Source: Silurus meridionalis (lineage: Eukaryota; Chordata; Actinopteri; Siluriformes; Siluridae). Taken from it: a stretch of DNA of 64,000 nt. The stretch spans positions 21,124,626 to 21,188,625 of the forward strand of contig NC_060906.1 of the NCBI RefSeq assembly GCF_014805685.1. The letters are read 5' to 3'. Shown piece by piece: positions 11,811 through 23,935 of this stretch (the first letter of the stretch is position 1; each line of letters opens with the position of its first letter). A model generated the notes under the pieces. The model was not told the DNA's origin, ran no database searches, and saw nothing but the letters and a program-made list of their open reading frames with translations. The position numbers and the translations under genes are program-made.

Positions 11811-11998
11811 CCACTTCCTGGACTGGACTAGCACAGCATCTCTTTCACTTATATGTGTAAAATTAAATGTGTAAAAGTAAAAGTGACACCGTGCTAGCCC
11901 AGTACAGGAAGTGAGTGATGTAATTTTCATTAAAGTGTCCAATATCACTCACTTCCTAGACTGGGCTAGCACAGTGTCACTTTTACTTTTACACATTT
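11811..11998. repeat. Fold-back (inverted) repeat with third partial arm
   Basis: Arm 1 (11865-11919) and arm 2 (11944-11998) are reverse complements over 55 nt with about three mismatches and a 24-nt loop. Each arm contains 'gtgctagccc' and 'ggaagtgagtgat' or their complements. A third diverged copy in arm-2 orientation lies at 11811-11866. Confidence 0.85.
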
Positions 11999-12449
11999 CC
12001 CTGTTACATAGCACATAGACACTTAATGACACTGAGTCACTTTAATCTGTACTTCTGTCATGCATATCTGTCAAATATTTGTCATAAATACCCATCCATC
12101 CATTCTGTTTAATTCATGTTTTTCAGATTATATTTTAATATATTTTAATATACTTTTACTTATTTTATTTACTTTTACGTTACTTACTCTCTTATTTTGT
12201 ATCTTTATGTTGTATTTCCTTTTATGTTTACAATTTGGACAGTCGTGAAAAGCATTTCGCTATATGTCATACTCTGTATGAATGTGTATATAAAAAAAAA
12301 ATAATAATACATTTGAATTTAAATAGAAAGGCCAATAACACCAATGAGATTAATTTGATATTTGTAATTCACTCTGAATAAGGACGTCTCAAAACTGTCA
12401 TAAATGTAACAATCAGAGAAAAAGATAGAAATGCAGATTAATTGAGATG

Positions 12450-12550
12450 TGGTAGCTTAGTAATTAAGGCATTGGACTCTGAATTGGAAACTCACAAGCA
12501 AGCTGGGCCTTTAAGCAAGGCCCTTAGCCTCCAACTGCTCAGTTGTAAGT
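12450..12550 (+). repeat. SINE family B fragment
   Basis: 'ggtagcttagtaattaaggc' followed by 'agcaaggcccttagcctcca' and 'ctgctcagttgtaagtcac'. The equivalent fragment sits at about 14370-14470 in the second duplicate. Confidence 0.6.
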
Positions 12551-13072
12551 CACAAAAATAATGTTAAACGATTTAATCCGTTCCGAGACCTCATCGCTTA
12601 TTTCTGCACTTAAAAAGTATTTGCAGCCTATTTTAACAAACAAATACACTGCAAATTACCGTAATGTAAACATAATTTAACACTTACCCATGTGGTAGTG
12701 GTTGATTGCGAGTGTGAGACGCACACCACGCTCATAACCTTCTTGGTTTCAATTGTAATTCTATTAAAAAAAATTGTTCCCAGCACCATCATTGATTTTC
12801 TTGGGAGACATTTTTCAATATTTTTAGTGAAATAAAAATAAAACACTAAAAAAAGTTACGTTTTTGCTGCACTGAACAAAGAGAGCGACCGAGCGATACG
12901 TCATCAACTAAGCGACTGATGCTACCCTCGGCCAAAAGTGGAAACTGGCAGCATGGGTTTGCTCGTGCCTTCAAAATTTGCTTGTGAAATACGGTAAACT
13001 TAGTAGTAACAGTTTCAGAACAAAGGACTTTGTATTTTGCAAGGTCTTTACTGAGAGAGAGGGAGATTTGAG

Positions 13073-13076
<4 letters not shown>

Positions 13077-13132
<56 letters not shown>
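13077..13132. repeat. (GA)n microsatellite, pure
   Basis: Uninterrupted GA tract in duplicate copy 1. The poly-SL frame on the minus strand is an artefact. Confidence 0.95.
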
Positions 13133-13135
<3 letters not shown>

Positions 13136-14063
13136 TAAATGCTGGTGAGCATTTTACAGCCACCACGGACAATTCTCCTCAAACCACACCTTCGAATAAA
13201 AGAATGTCTGGTTAATATCAGCTTTTTGTTTCACATTCTACTTTTCTATGCCTTGCCTATCATTAGTCTAGCCTTTTGTTGTTTGGGTTTTTATTCTCTC
13301 CCAGTCCTTGTTTGTTTCAGTTGTTCTTGATTAAAGATATTCTGCACCTGCTTCCACCTTCTTGCTCCTTAGAACCTCCAGTGAAAAGGAGCTGCTTGTC
13401 ATTCTTTCCTTCCCCCACTTTAATGCCTCCTGGCTGGCTCGCCTAGTATGAAAAAGAAGGTCAAAATGAAACCTTATTTTAATGTATAACAGAAAAAATT
13501 ATGAAAATGGGTTTTTTGAAGTCAAAGTTAAACTCAAAGAATATCAACTCAGATTGTTTCCCACCAGAATTTTCAATTCAAAATGTAAATTAAGGATAAG
13601 AGTCGATCACTTTCCGTTCTTACATAAGTGAAGTCATTGCCGGCATGGCCACACTATTTAGAAAGATTTCTTTCTATTGGCTAATTATGTACACATTTGT
13701 TTCAGGATAGGTTTTAATGTCCCACTAACTCCATTTCTCTAATCTATTGAATGTCACTTCCACTGGTATTCTCTACATATTGCTGAAACTGAGATGAATT
13801 GCCCCAATGATAATTAAACCTTATCAGGGAATGAGCTTGCAGCCCTTGCTTGGTGTAAGAATCTACTCAGAGCCTGTATTTTCTAATAAATGCTATAACA
13901 GAACTAATAACAGGATGCTTCATATAATTGAATTAAAACTATAACATTTCAACCTGGTTTAATGACAAAATGTGAGTATAAATATGTCGTGTGTGTGTAA
14001 TTGTATGTATGTAAATACTGACACGTTTGCTTCATGTGCTGTTTCTATTTTTATTAAATACAA

Positions 14064-15024
14064 TTTAATATACTTTTACTTATTTTATTTACTTTTACGT
14101 TACTTACTCTCTTATTTTGTATCTTTATGTTGTATTTCCTTTTATGTTTACAATTTGGACAGTCGTGAAAAGCATTTCGCTATATGTCATACTCTGTATG
14201 AATGTGTATATAAAAAAAAAATAATAATACATTTGAATTTAAATAGAAAGGCCAATAACACCAATGAGATTAATTTGATATTTGTAATTCACTCTGAATA
14301 AGGACGTCTCAAAACTGTCATAAATGTAACAATCAGAGAAAAAGATAGAAATGCAGATTAATTGAGATGTGGTAGCTTAGTAATTAAGGCATTGGACTCT
14401 GAATTGGAAACTCACAAGCAAGCTGGGCCTTTAAGCAAGGCCCTTAGCCTCCAACTGCTCAGTTGTAAGTCACAAAATAATGTTAAACGATTTAATCCGT
14501 TCCGAGACCTCATCGCTTATTTCTGCACTTAAAAAGTATTTGCAGCCAATTTTAACAAACAAATACACTGCAAATTACCGTAATGTAAACATAATTTAAC
14601 ACTTACCCATGTGGTAGTGGTTGATTGCGAGTGTGAGACGCACACCACGCTCATAACCTTTTTGGTTTCAATTGTAATTCTATTTTAAAAATTTTTTCCC
14701 AGCACCATCATTGATTTTCTTGGGAGACATTTTTCAATATTTTTAGTGAAATAAAAATAAAACACTAAAAAAAGTTACGTTTTTGCTGCACTGAACAAAG
14801 AGAGCGACCGAGCGATACGTCATCAACTAAGCGACTGATGCTACCCTCGGCCAAAAGTGGGAAACTGGCAGCATGGGTTTGCTCGTGCCTTCAAAATTTG
14901 CTTGTGAAATACGGTAAACTTAGTAGTAACAGTTTCAGAACAAAGGACTTTGTATTTTGCAAGGTCTTTACTGAGAGAGAGGGGAGATTTGAGAGGAAGA
15001 GAGAGAGAGAGGGAGAGGGAGAGG

Positions 15025-15061
<37 letters not shown>

Positions 15062-15995
15062 TAAATGCTGGTGAGCATTTTACAGCCACCACGGACAATT
15101 CTCCTCAAACCACACCTTCGAATAAAAGAATGTCTGGTTAATATCAGCTTTTTGTTTCACATTCTACTTTTCTATGCCTTGCCTATCATTAGTCTAGCCT
15201 TTTGTTGTTTGGGTTTTTATTCTCTCCCAGTCCTTGTTTGTTTCAGTTGTTCTTGATTAAAGATATTCTGCACCTGCTTCCACCTTCTTGCTCCTTAGAA
15301 CCTCCAGTGAAAAGCAGCTGCTTGTCATTCTTTCCTTCCCCCACTTTAATGCCTCCTGGCTGGCTCGCCTAGTATGAAAAAGAAGGTCAAAATGAAACCT
15401 TATTTTAATGTATAACAGAAAAAATTATGAAAATGGGTGTTTTGAAGTCAAAGTTAAACTCAAAGAATATCAACTCAGATTGTTTCCCACCAGAATTTTC
15501 AATTCAAAATGTAAATTAAGGATAAGAGTCGATCACTTTCCGTTCTTACATAAGTGAAGTAATTGCCGGCATGGCCACACTATCTAGAAAGATTTCTTAC
15601 TATTTGCTAATTATGTACACATTTGTTTCAGGATAGGTTTTAATGTCCCACTAACTCCATTTCTCTAATCTATTGAATGTCACTTCCACTGGTATTCTCT
15701 ACATATTGCTGAAACTGAGATGAATTGCCCCAATGATAATTAAACCTTATCAGGGAATGAGCTTGCAGCCCTTGCTTGGTGTAAGAATCTACTCAGAGCC
15801 TGTATTTTCTAATAAATGCTATAACAGAACTAATAACAGGATGCTTCATATAATTGAATTAAAACTATAACATTTCAACCTGGTTTAATGACAAAATGTG
15901 AGTATAAATATGTCGTGTGTGTGTAATTGTATGTATGTAAATACTGACACGTTTGCTTCATGTGCTGTTTCTATTTTTATTAAATACAATTTAAT
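14064..15995 (+). repeat. 1.92-kb tandem duplication, copy 2
   Basis: Near-identical to 12144-14069: I see only about a dozen to fifteen substitutions plus small indels outside the GA tract. The junction and right edge share the 6-nt microhomology 'tttaat' (12144-12149, 14064-14069, 15990-15995). Confidence 0.95.
14998..15058. repeat. (GA)n microsatellite, interrupted
   Basis: The counterpart of the 13077 tract, but interrupted by 'gggagagggagaggg' and 'gaaag' variants. Confidence 0.9.
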
Positions 15996-16197
15996 TTCTA
16001 TTTTATTGTACATTATTTATTTTACTTCAATTACATTCTATTTTTATTCTTTATTCTTGACTTTTCTTATTATTCCTTTTTATATTGTTCTATGTTATAG
16101 ATCTGTCCTTAAAAAAGTACTGCATATCATACTGTTTTTGTGATAAAAATATGTTCATGTGATAAAAATATGTTTTTAATTTCTATTCTAAATAAGT

Positions 16198-16200
<3 letters not shown>

Positions 16201-16273
<73 letters not shown>
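16201..16273. repeat. (AT)n microsatellite
   Basis: Uninterrupted AT tract just right of the tandem duplication. Confidence 0.95.
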
Positions 16274-16278
<5 letters not shown>

Positions 16279-16348
16279 TATATAAATACGCCATGGCCAT
16301 TAGAAATCGATGCTTGACTACGTTTTTCATCAGCCATTGCGTCTAACC

Positions 16349-16572
16349 AGAGAACCCAGTCATTAGGGTTGCACAAGCCAGTGCAGCCTGAAAAACTGGG
16401 GAGGGTTGCATTTGGAAGGGCATCCAGCGTAAAACATGCACCAAATCAAATATGCGAATGGAAGACATGCAAGTAGTTGGTTTAGAAGAGGCAGATGTAG
16501 AGGACAGGCGGTATGGAGACAGATGATCTTCTGTGGCGACCCCTAATTCGAACAGCCGAAAGAAGAAGAAGA
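16349..16572 (+). mobile_element. Chimeric SINE-C body / RTE LINE 3' end
   Basis: The first half carries the SINE C block 'gggttgcacaagccagtgca' and 'aagggcatccagcgtaaaac'. At about 16459 it switches into 'gaagacatgcaagtagttgg' and the terminal coding part of the RTE-type LINE seen at 23500-23580. It ends 'ctgtggcgacccctaa' and then in (gaa)n. Confidence 0.7.
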
Positions 16573-17113
16573 AGATTGCATCTAACCAGATATCATCATA
16601 TGACATGTTTGTATTTAAGCCATGTTGTTGCACCTCATTCATCAGCTTTAGTGTTTCATTAAAAACTATATTTTCTGCTTCATGATGATCTTTTTGCTTT
16701 GAAAACCTACTTTTTTACTTTGAGTTTACTTTGTTCTTTACCTTTTTACATTTCATTTAATGCATCCACCTCTTTTAACAATCCTGAACAGTTTCATGAC
16801 ATTTTGATAAAATAATAGAGATGCCAAATTACCATATTAATGGCAGGGAAAACCTCATCTTTCAGGCTATGCCTTGTTTGTTCTTAAAGCATTTACCCAA
16901 AGTAATGTCTGATGCTTCACAGACTGCCACACATATTTAGAATAAGTGTAGATGAAGGTTTAATAGAGAATTATGGCTTCAGAATCCAAATATAAGCAAG
17001 AGAAGAAACATCATCTCAGTGGTTTGGTGTTGCAGGTTAGGTAATCTCAAGAGAATGAACTCATATAGGGACCACATATAATAAATATCATGCTTTAACA
17101 TGATGGGACCCCC

Positions 17114-17171
<58 letters not shown>

Positions 17172-18142
17172 CCATCTGTTCATTCTTACAGTTCATTTCC
17201 TAACCTTATGGGAAGTCTAGGTTTATTTTGGCAGACATATTTTCATTTCAAGAACAGCAATTTCCCTGCAGTCTCTCCAGCTTGTGTGTTCATGATGAAT
17301 GGCATCTTGCTGTTCTTTAGTTTCATGCTCCCTCCCTTCTGCCTCGATCTCGTTCCAGAATCGTGCTTGTCATCCCTTTCACTCCATCACAACAGGGGTC
17401 AAGGCTATCCCATGCAGACCTCTGGCTCCACATTCCGATTGGCCAAAATGACCTTTTCCGTGTTCCAATCCGTAACTCGGTGCTAAATCTTTGCAATAAA
17501 AAAAAAATAGATTGACTCAAGTCAGTTCAAGGACAATATATTCAACGATAAGTTTGGGTATGCAGTTTGTTTATTTGTTTTTGCTATGATATAGGATGAG
17601 GTTAGAGATTACTGAGATCACATGCACATAGAGACCGAAGCCCAATTTCCAATTTTTTCGGATGGCTTTTCTGTCAGAGTCTCATTCTTGTGAGAGTGTG
17701 AAGGTCAGAGGTATAAAGAGACATCATGCATATTGTATCTCAAAGGCTCAGTGAACAGAGGGTTGAATTCCTCGAGCGGCTGATGAGGGAGAGGGAGCAG
17801 ACGGTGTGTTATCTCTTCCACAGTGGGGAAAGTGTGAGTGTGTGTGAAAGCTATCAAGTGAAAAGAAGAAAAACAGTCTCATTTCCTTTGCATCTCTACG
17901 GCCAAAGTGTGAGTTTATTCTTAGGTTTATACCCTTATCACATAGAAGAACGGATTTTGCATTAAACATCTGGATTTTACACTTCAAGCATGACCATAGA
18001 GCGGTTTGAATATGTTATCATGTCTATAGTAACAACTTACATGGGGATTGGGTTGTGCTACAAATTAAACGAAGGAGTCTCCAATTTTAAAGCTTCAACC
18101 TTTAGAGGTAAAGCTAAAAATTCAGCCTTTATGGTGAATACG
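16573..18142. other. Intergenic, includes (AT)n tract
   Basis: No gene recognised. An AT tract lies at 17117-17167. Short frames at 17208-17486 and 17726-17965 show no known motif. Confidence 0.5.
17117..17167. repeat. (AT)n microsatellite
   Basis: Uninterrupted AT tract. Confidence 0.95.
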
Positions 18143-18310
18143 CAAATAATTTACATTTATGTCATTTGGCAGACACCATCATCCAGAGTGATTTACATTT
18201 TCATTTATACAACTGAGACATTAATGGTTTGCTCAAGGGCTAAGAAGTGGCAAAGCATGGATTTGAAATTACAACCTTCTGATTAGAAGACCAACATCAT
18301 AAGTACTGAG
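18143..18310 (-). repeat. SINE family B copy
   Basis: Read on the minus strand: tRNA-like head at right, 'ccttgagcaa'-type middle block, and a tail equivalent to 'cagacaccatcatccagagt' on plus. The tail matches the L2-like LINE terminus. Confidence 0.65.
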
Positions 18311-19463
18311 CGACCACTTATCTGGCTGCATTACACCTTCCTGTCTGTAATTATTCATCGGAAAAATGTGATAATACAAAAAAAGGTATACATTTGGGTG
18401 TTTATATCCATTTGGGTGTTCATATAAAGATCAAATTTGACACTCCGAGATCAACACAACAGCATATTCGACATGGCAGGATACGATCGAGGAACGTTAA
18501 CAAATAGAATTGCAGTATCATGTCACAAAGTAGAGGAACCATTAGTATTTAATTGACTTGAAGTATAAAATGAAAGTAGATAAAGTAAAACCATTATGCA
18601 GAGCTGATGTGATGTCTCAAAGAGGGGCGATATTTTAATTCAACTTCAACAAAAGCTGGTTCTCAACTTTTTTGGACTGAAAGAAGGTCAGCAGGTTAAG
18701 TCTTAATGACATATTCAACTGAATAAAAGAGTCAAAGTTGCTTATATACAGTATTTGATGCTCAGAAAAAAAAAAAGTAGTTGAAAAAAATGAGTACAGT
18801 AATGAAGTAGATTTATTCAAATAATTTTTACTATTGTCCAACATGCGTAACATTTAAGGCAAACGCAACATCACCAACTAGGAAAAATTTCATTTCTTTA
18901 GTTTACTGTCCAACATCAGGAGACGTATTTATTTCTGAGCATGGTCCAAGCATCACTGTGTAGTAGCACCTCACCTTTTTCAGTACATAAACCCGTCTGC
19001 AACCACTGAGTGCATAAAATGTTCAAAATTCCACCATTTGTACTTTCTGTTGGTTGGTTTTTAGTTAAATAAGTGCCTCATCTGGTTACTTGAAGTGCTC
19101 TTTTTACAATGTGAACACCCTACTTGCACTACTCGTACTAAAAAACGAAGTAGAATAGTGTATAATATGTGATTTGGCATGCACAAATGGACCTGATATG
19201 CTGGAGATATAAAAGAGAGCTTAATCTAATGCACTGAAAATTAGCTGACGGTTCTTCACAGTAAACGAGAGTGCGTACAGCGTGCAATCATTAAGCAGAA
19301 GTGCATGAGTGTGAGGTTCCTGGACTGGCAGCGCTGACAGCCGCTCCACTCACCACCCTGTCGGGTAGAACTGTTCCTACCTGAGCTGAATGAACACATT
19401 ACACTTTCCCCTATTAACCAACCCCGATATCCACCTCCACCACCACCCCACTCAAATCCATCT
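18311..19463. other. Intergenic, no gene recognised
   Basis: Unique-looking AT-rich sequence. It includes 'catttgggtgtttatatcc', which is repeated at 20610. Confidence 0.45.
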
Positions 19464-19612
19464 TACATTCACAGCATTTGGCAGACGCCCTTATCCAGAG
19501 CGACTATCTCATTCGTGTAAATGAGCCGCTAAGGGGTTGAGGGCCTTTTTTAGGGGCCCAAAAGTGGTGTGTCATGACCTTCGAATCAAATATCTTGACA
19601 CCTCAGCTACCA
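19464..19612 (-). repeat. SINE family B copy
   Basis: 'ttggcagacgcccttatcca' at the tail end and a diverged tRNA-like head at 19590-19612. Confidence 0.65.
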
Positions 19613-19738
19613 TCTCCATCTTCTTCCCGTTCCTGCCATCCTGAACAAAAAGCAATGTGGGAAAAGCATCTATTCCAGTGCTGAATCAAAGCACATGCAC
19701 ATTTTAGGTCTGGGATTATAAATAAGGATGTTCTTAAA

Positions 19739-19740
<2 letters not shown>

Positions 19741-19797
<57 letters not shown>
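19741..19797. repeat. (GT)n microsatellite
   Basis: Uninterrupted GT tract. A second, shorter one is at 19965-19990. Confidence 0.95.
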
Positions 19798-19801
<4 letters not shown>

Positions 19802-20879
19802 ATTGAGTTATATTTAGACAGAATAGCAGTAGATATGTGGGTAAGTAGGCTGGGGGTGTTATGTCTATAGAGAACGCATTCCATCAGATTACAGCCATGC
19901 ATGGGAGTAAAAACAGGATGATGATATTAAACAGCTCTCAAGAAAATTGGCCCTGCTGTCATTGCCGTGTGTGTGTGTGTGTGTGTGTGTAGAACATTGT
20001 GCGTGGTTCACCGACTGATAGATGAGGGTATTAAGAGGCTGTTGACAGTGAGGAACAAGCAGAACTTTCGTTTATGTATAATTTCAGCGCTACTGTGTAG
20101 TACGCCATGTTTACTCAACACTCAAATCCCGTTTGAAACGCTTTTTTTTTTCTTTTACATCGTATAATCTTTGTACATAAATAACCCACTTGTGTGCATA
20201 TTTGCACCAATTTTTTTTTACTTTTGTTGCTTTTAGTTCCTTTGGTGTTTTTTCTTGGTTTTATTTTATGGAATTAATTTTTCATGTATTTTAAAATCGC
20301 TCCTGCTGCAGGCCATAAGTTGAACTGAATGACACAAGAGGCACCCATTTATAATAATATAATAATAAATGATTACCCATTATAATAATCATTTATAATA
20401 ATAAATCAAATAGGTGTCTGAAGAAGCTGTTTTTAGAATATAATATTGCGCTTGTATATTTAACAGAGGTTTTGCTCGGATTTTTCCTTCATTTGCATTG
20501 ACTTCCGGGTGGAAATTTTGGTCCTTGACATCCTTTCAGTTTTTCCGAGTGTGGAAGATATACAAGAACCCAACGCATGCTACACAAATAGATGGTATTC
20601 ATACAAAAAATGATCCATTTGGGTGTTTATATCCATTTAGGGGAACGTGACAAACTTTTGTTCTTGGTAGGTTCTTTATTCATTCTCATGCTTTACTTCT
20701 TTGACTTCTGGGACAAACTTTCTGCCACCTTGTTTCAGGTGCAAAATCTCACCCAGAAACTGTAGATTTGTACTGCTTCTGTAATCACGAACACCATAAA
20801 CGAACTTCTTAACATCCTGTTGCTCTTTATTCTTCCACACCTGTATAATGTAATGGATAATAATACAAGCTTCACTTCC
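19798..20879. other. Intergenic, no gene recognised
   Basis: AT-rich. The frame at 19967-20167 starts in a GT repeat and lacks motifs. Confidence 0.45.
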
Positions 20880-21065
20880 CAGTAGAAGGTTAAGGCATTG
20901 GACTTTGGATCTGAAGGTTGTGAGATCAAATCCCAGCCACACCAAATTACCACACTTCTGGGCCCTTGAGCCAGGCCCTTAACCCCATAGCTGCTCGGTT
21001 GTATGAATGAGTTAAATGTAAGTGCCTCTGGATAAGAGCATCTGCACAATGCTGTAAATGTAAAG
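20880..21065 (+). mobile_element. SINE family B, best copy
   Basis: Head 'aaggttaaggcattggactt' with a B-box-like 'gagatcaaatcccag', middle 'ggcccttaaccccatagctg', tail 'gcctctggataagagcatct' ending 'gctgtaaatgtaaag'. The tail resembles the terminus of the L2-like LINE at 1008-1062. Confidence 0.75.
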
Positions 21066-21654
21066 TTACATACTGCTTTAAAAAGCTGCATTGAAAATAA
21101 TTTAATAAAAAAATGTTGCCTATAGAGCAAATATTGCCATTTTCGTTCATGTTTGGTCAATTTTGTTTGGTAAATAGGACGTTTTGATGCCTTTGACACT
21201 GGGTGGTGTAACCAGCAGTTGAATTTATTAGATTATGCTATGAATCCTAACAAGTTTAATCGCTTTCTTTTATTTGAAGTATATTTAAAGGGTATTTCTG
21301 TCATATTACAGTTCAATTCTATTCAACTATAACTAAGTGATGCAGTTAATAATAATAATAAAAAATACAATTTTAAAAAATCAGCTTTTAATTATACCAC
21401 ATTAATTAGTTTAGAAAACTGAAAGGTTCTTTGGGGGACTTTTTAAGAGAACCTGTCAGATGGGATTACAAGTGGAAGGTAAGAAATCGTAATTATCCAA
21501 AAGCTAAGAAGAATCCCTTCAGCATGGTTTAAGCAGGAGCGCATAGAGAAAACGTCACATAAACACAAGGAGATCATGTGAAATGCCACACAGACAATAA
21601 CCTGAGCTAAGGATCAAACTAGGTATTATACCACTTGTACTTTAAAAATCAGAA
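21066..21654. other. Intergenic, no gene recognised
   Basis: AT-rich sequence between repeats. Nothing supported. Confidence 0.5.
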
Positions 21655-21890
21655 TGTTGTGGATACATAGATTTTGGACAGTGGTTGTGAAAATTAAAGC
21701 ATTTATTCATGGTCATGCTGGAACAAATTTGGGTCTCTTAGTTCAAGTGAAAGAAAAGTTTTATGCTACGACATCCAAAGACATTGTATAAAATTGTGTG
21801 ATTCTACATTATGGTAATAGTTTGTAGAAGAACTGAATACAGTATGACTGGAAAAGTCTGGTGTCCCAGTACTTTGTGTGGATTTTATAA
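21655..21890. mobile_element. Family D repeat fragment
   Basis: 'ggtcatgctggaacaaattt', 'catccaaagacattgtataa' and 'ggaaaagtctggtgtcccag'. Same orientation as the 4070 copy. Confidence 0.55.
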
Positions 21891-22189
21891 TATAGGAAAG
21901 GACAGTTTTGACTGCTGCTTTGGAAAAAATGCAATTGTATCAGTGAGGTAAATGAACATGACAGAGATTCCACAGTCATTACTCAGTTTGCCGAAGAGCT
22001 GCAGGCACCGTGAACATTTATTTATTAAAAAGTCATTTCGTTCCAAAGGATTTTGACAGCTCATGCTGACTCAGAACCTATTTTCATTTCGGTTAGGTGT
22101 TGTTGACTTAGGTTCGTTGCTGAAATTATACCCGGATGCATTAAACACAAATCACAGCACTGTCAGGTTCTTTACTCTGATCTGCAATT

Positions 22190-22535
22190 GGTCAGAAGGT
22201 TTTGAACTGCTTTGATTAAACTGCTGAACTGCCTTCTCACTACAATGGCTCAGGACCACAGGTTGCATTTAATTGCTTTTCACTGCACAACTTAACAATG
22301 AAGGAAATTTGGTGCTACCCAGATGAGGGTGGGTTCCCTTTTGAGTGTGGTTCCTCTTAAGCTTTCTTCCTTACGCCATCTTAGGGAGTTTTTCTTTGCC
22401 ACGAGTCACCTCTGGCTCACTCATTATAGATAAGCTTACAATTTAAAGAAACAAACTTATGGACTCTTTCTTTTTTACATGTCTGTAAAGCTGTTTTACG
22501 AATAGCACTATTCAAATTAAGTTCAACTTTTTACC
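22190..22535 (+). repeat. L2-like LINE 3' UTR
   Basis: 'gctcaggaccacaggttgca', 'acccagatgagggtgggttc', 'ttagggagtttttctttgcc' and a degraded terminal 'ctgtaaagctg'. Several copies of this 3' end are present in the window. Confidence 0.7.
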
Positions 22536-22577
22536 ATGGACTGTCTAAATTTGCGGAGTGGTATGTCAGAGGATAAG

Positions 22578-22804
22578 GAGTGGTAGCTCAGTGGTTAAGG
22601 TGCTGGGTTACTGATCGGAAGGTCGGGGGTTCACGCCCTGGTATTCAAGCCCCAAGCTGCCACTCTTGGACCCTTGAGCAAGGCCCTTAACCCTCTGTGC
22701 TCTGACCCCAGCTTCTGAGCAATATGGGATATGCGATGAATGAATTTCACTGTGCTGTAATGTATATGTGACAAATAAAGGCTATTCTATTTTTCTATTC
22801 TATG
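22578..22804 (+). mobile_element. SINE family A, near full length
   Basis: Head 'gtggtagctcagtggttaag' (A box) and 'aaggtcgggggttcacgccc' (B-box region), middle 'ttgagcaaggcccttaaccc', and tail 'gtaatgtatatgtgacaaat' with a terminal 'attctatttttctattctat'. This copy defines the family in the window. Confidence 0.85.
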
Positions 22805-23087
22805 CAGATTTAATCACTGATCTGAAACAATAATCTGTTTTACATACACATGTGACCATAGTTACCTACAGTTACAGTTGCATACAGAGTGAGGCATTGA
22901 AAGTGAAAAATCTAAACATTTCCTAATCAATTACAAAGCTAAATGAATGATTTGGGCTTGTTATCATGCATTAGAATTATTTTAAGCACACCTAGCCATG
23001 GGTTCCCCTTACGTAACAGCTCTGACAATAGTTTTGATTGTAATTCATATTTGATACTATACTATACATGAGTTCAGATACCTGGAG

Positions 23088-23590
23088 TCATCAGTGCAAA
23101 GTAATGGAGAAGAGTGATAGCAGGAGTGATTTGTGATAGAAGAGTATCTGTGAGAGTGAAAGGGAAAGTTTATAGGACTGTGGTGAGACCTGAGATGTTG
23201 GTTTAGAGACAGTGGCATTGAGTAAGAGACAGGAGGTGGAGCTGGAGGTAGCAGAGCTGAAGATGTTGAGGTTTTCGTTGGGAGTGACGACGATGGACAG
23301 GATTAGAAATGAGTTTATTAGAGGGACAGCGCATTTAGGACGTTTTGGGGACAAAGTGAGGGAAGCAAGATTGAGATGGTTTGGACATGTGCAGAGGAGG
23401 GACATGGGGTATATCAGTAGAAGAATGCTGAGGATGGAGCCACCAGGAAGGAGGAAAAGAGGAAGGCCAAGAAAGAGGTTTATAGATGTGGTGAAGGAAG
23501 ACATGCAGGTAGTTGGTTTGAAAGAGGCAGATGTAGAGGACAGAGGGGTATGGAGACAGATGATCCGCTGTGGCGCCCCCTAATGGGAGC
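23088..23590 (+). mobile_element. RTE-type LINE 3' end (C-terminal RT region)
   Basis: The frame at 23212-23583 translates to the C-terminus of an RTE-clade polyprotein, with motifs EVAELKMLRFSLGV, LRWFGHVQRRD, GRPRKRF and DVVKEDMQVVGL. The preceding frame (VSVRVKGKVYRTVVRPEM) is joined through a small deletion near 23199 that shifts frame, so this is a dead, 5'-truncated copy. It ends in 'atgatccgctgtggcg' and 'cccctaatgggag'. That terminus is shared with SINE family C. Confidence 0.8.
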
Positions 23591-23659
23591 ATAATATGTA
23601 TGGATATAATGAACAAAATTCATACTATATGATGACAATAAAGTTCTATCTATCCATCC

Positions 23660-23935
23660 ATACATTCATAGGGACAACAGATTTTTCCAAACTGTTACCA
23701 CAATGTTGGAGGCACACAACAGTATTGGTTGTCTTCCAATGTTGTACAATTAAAGCCAGCTCCATGAAGATATGGTTTAGATTGAATTAGAACACTGACT
23801 GCCCCCAGGCCTCCTAACCTACATCAGTACCTGCCTTTGCTAAAACCCTTGTGGCTAAATGAGTACAAATCTCCACAAGAAGATTTGGAATGGGGTGGGA
23901 TATTTTGTCCATATACTGTAGTTCATTTTAACATA
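23660..23935. mobile_element. Family D repeat fragment
   Basis: 'ccaaactgttaccacaatgt', 'gactgcccccaggcctccta' and 'aaaacccttgtggctaaatg'. Confidence 0.6.

Larger units (their letters stand above)
12144..14069 (+). repeat. 1.92-kb tandem duplication, copy 1
   Basis: Matches 14064-15995 end to end with an offset of 1920 nt. It contains a SINE B-like fragment (about 12450-12550), a (GA)n tract and a short frame at 13139-13330 that is identical in copy 2. The frame has no recognisable domain and probably reflects youth of the duplication, not coding constraint. Confidence 0.95.

Noticed and set aside
13139..15256. Identical 63-codon frames at 13139-13330 and 15065-15256 as a duplicated small gene
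   Set aside because: The identity is explained by the recent 1.92-kb tandem duplication. There is no domain, no splice context and no codon signal.
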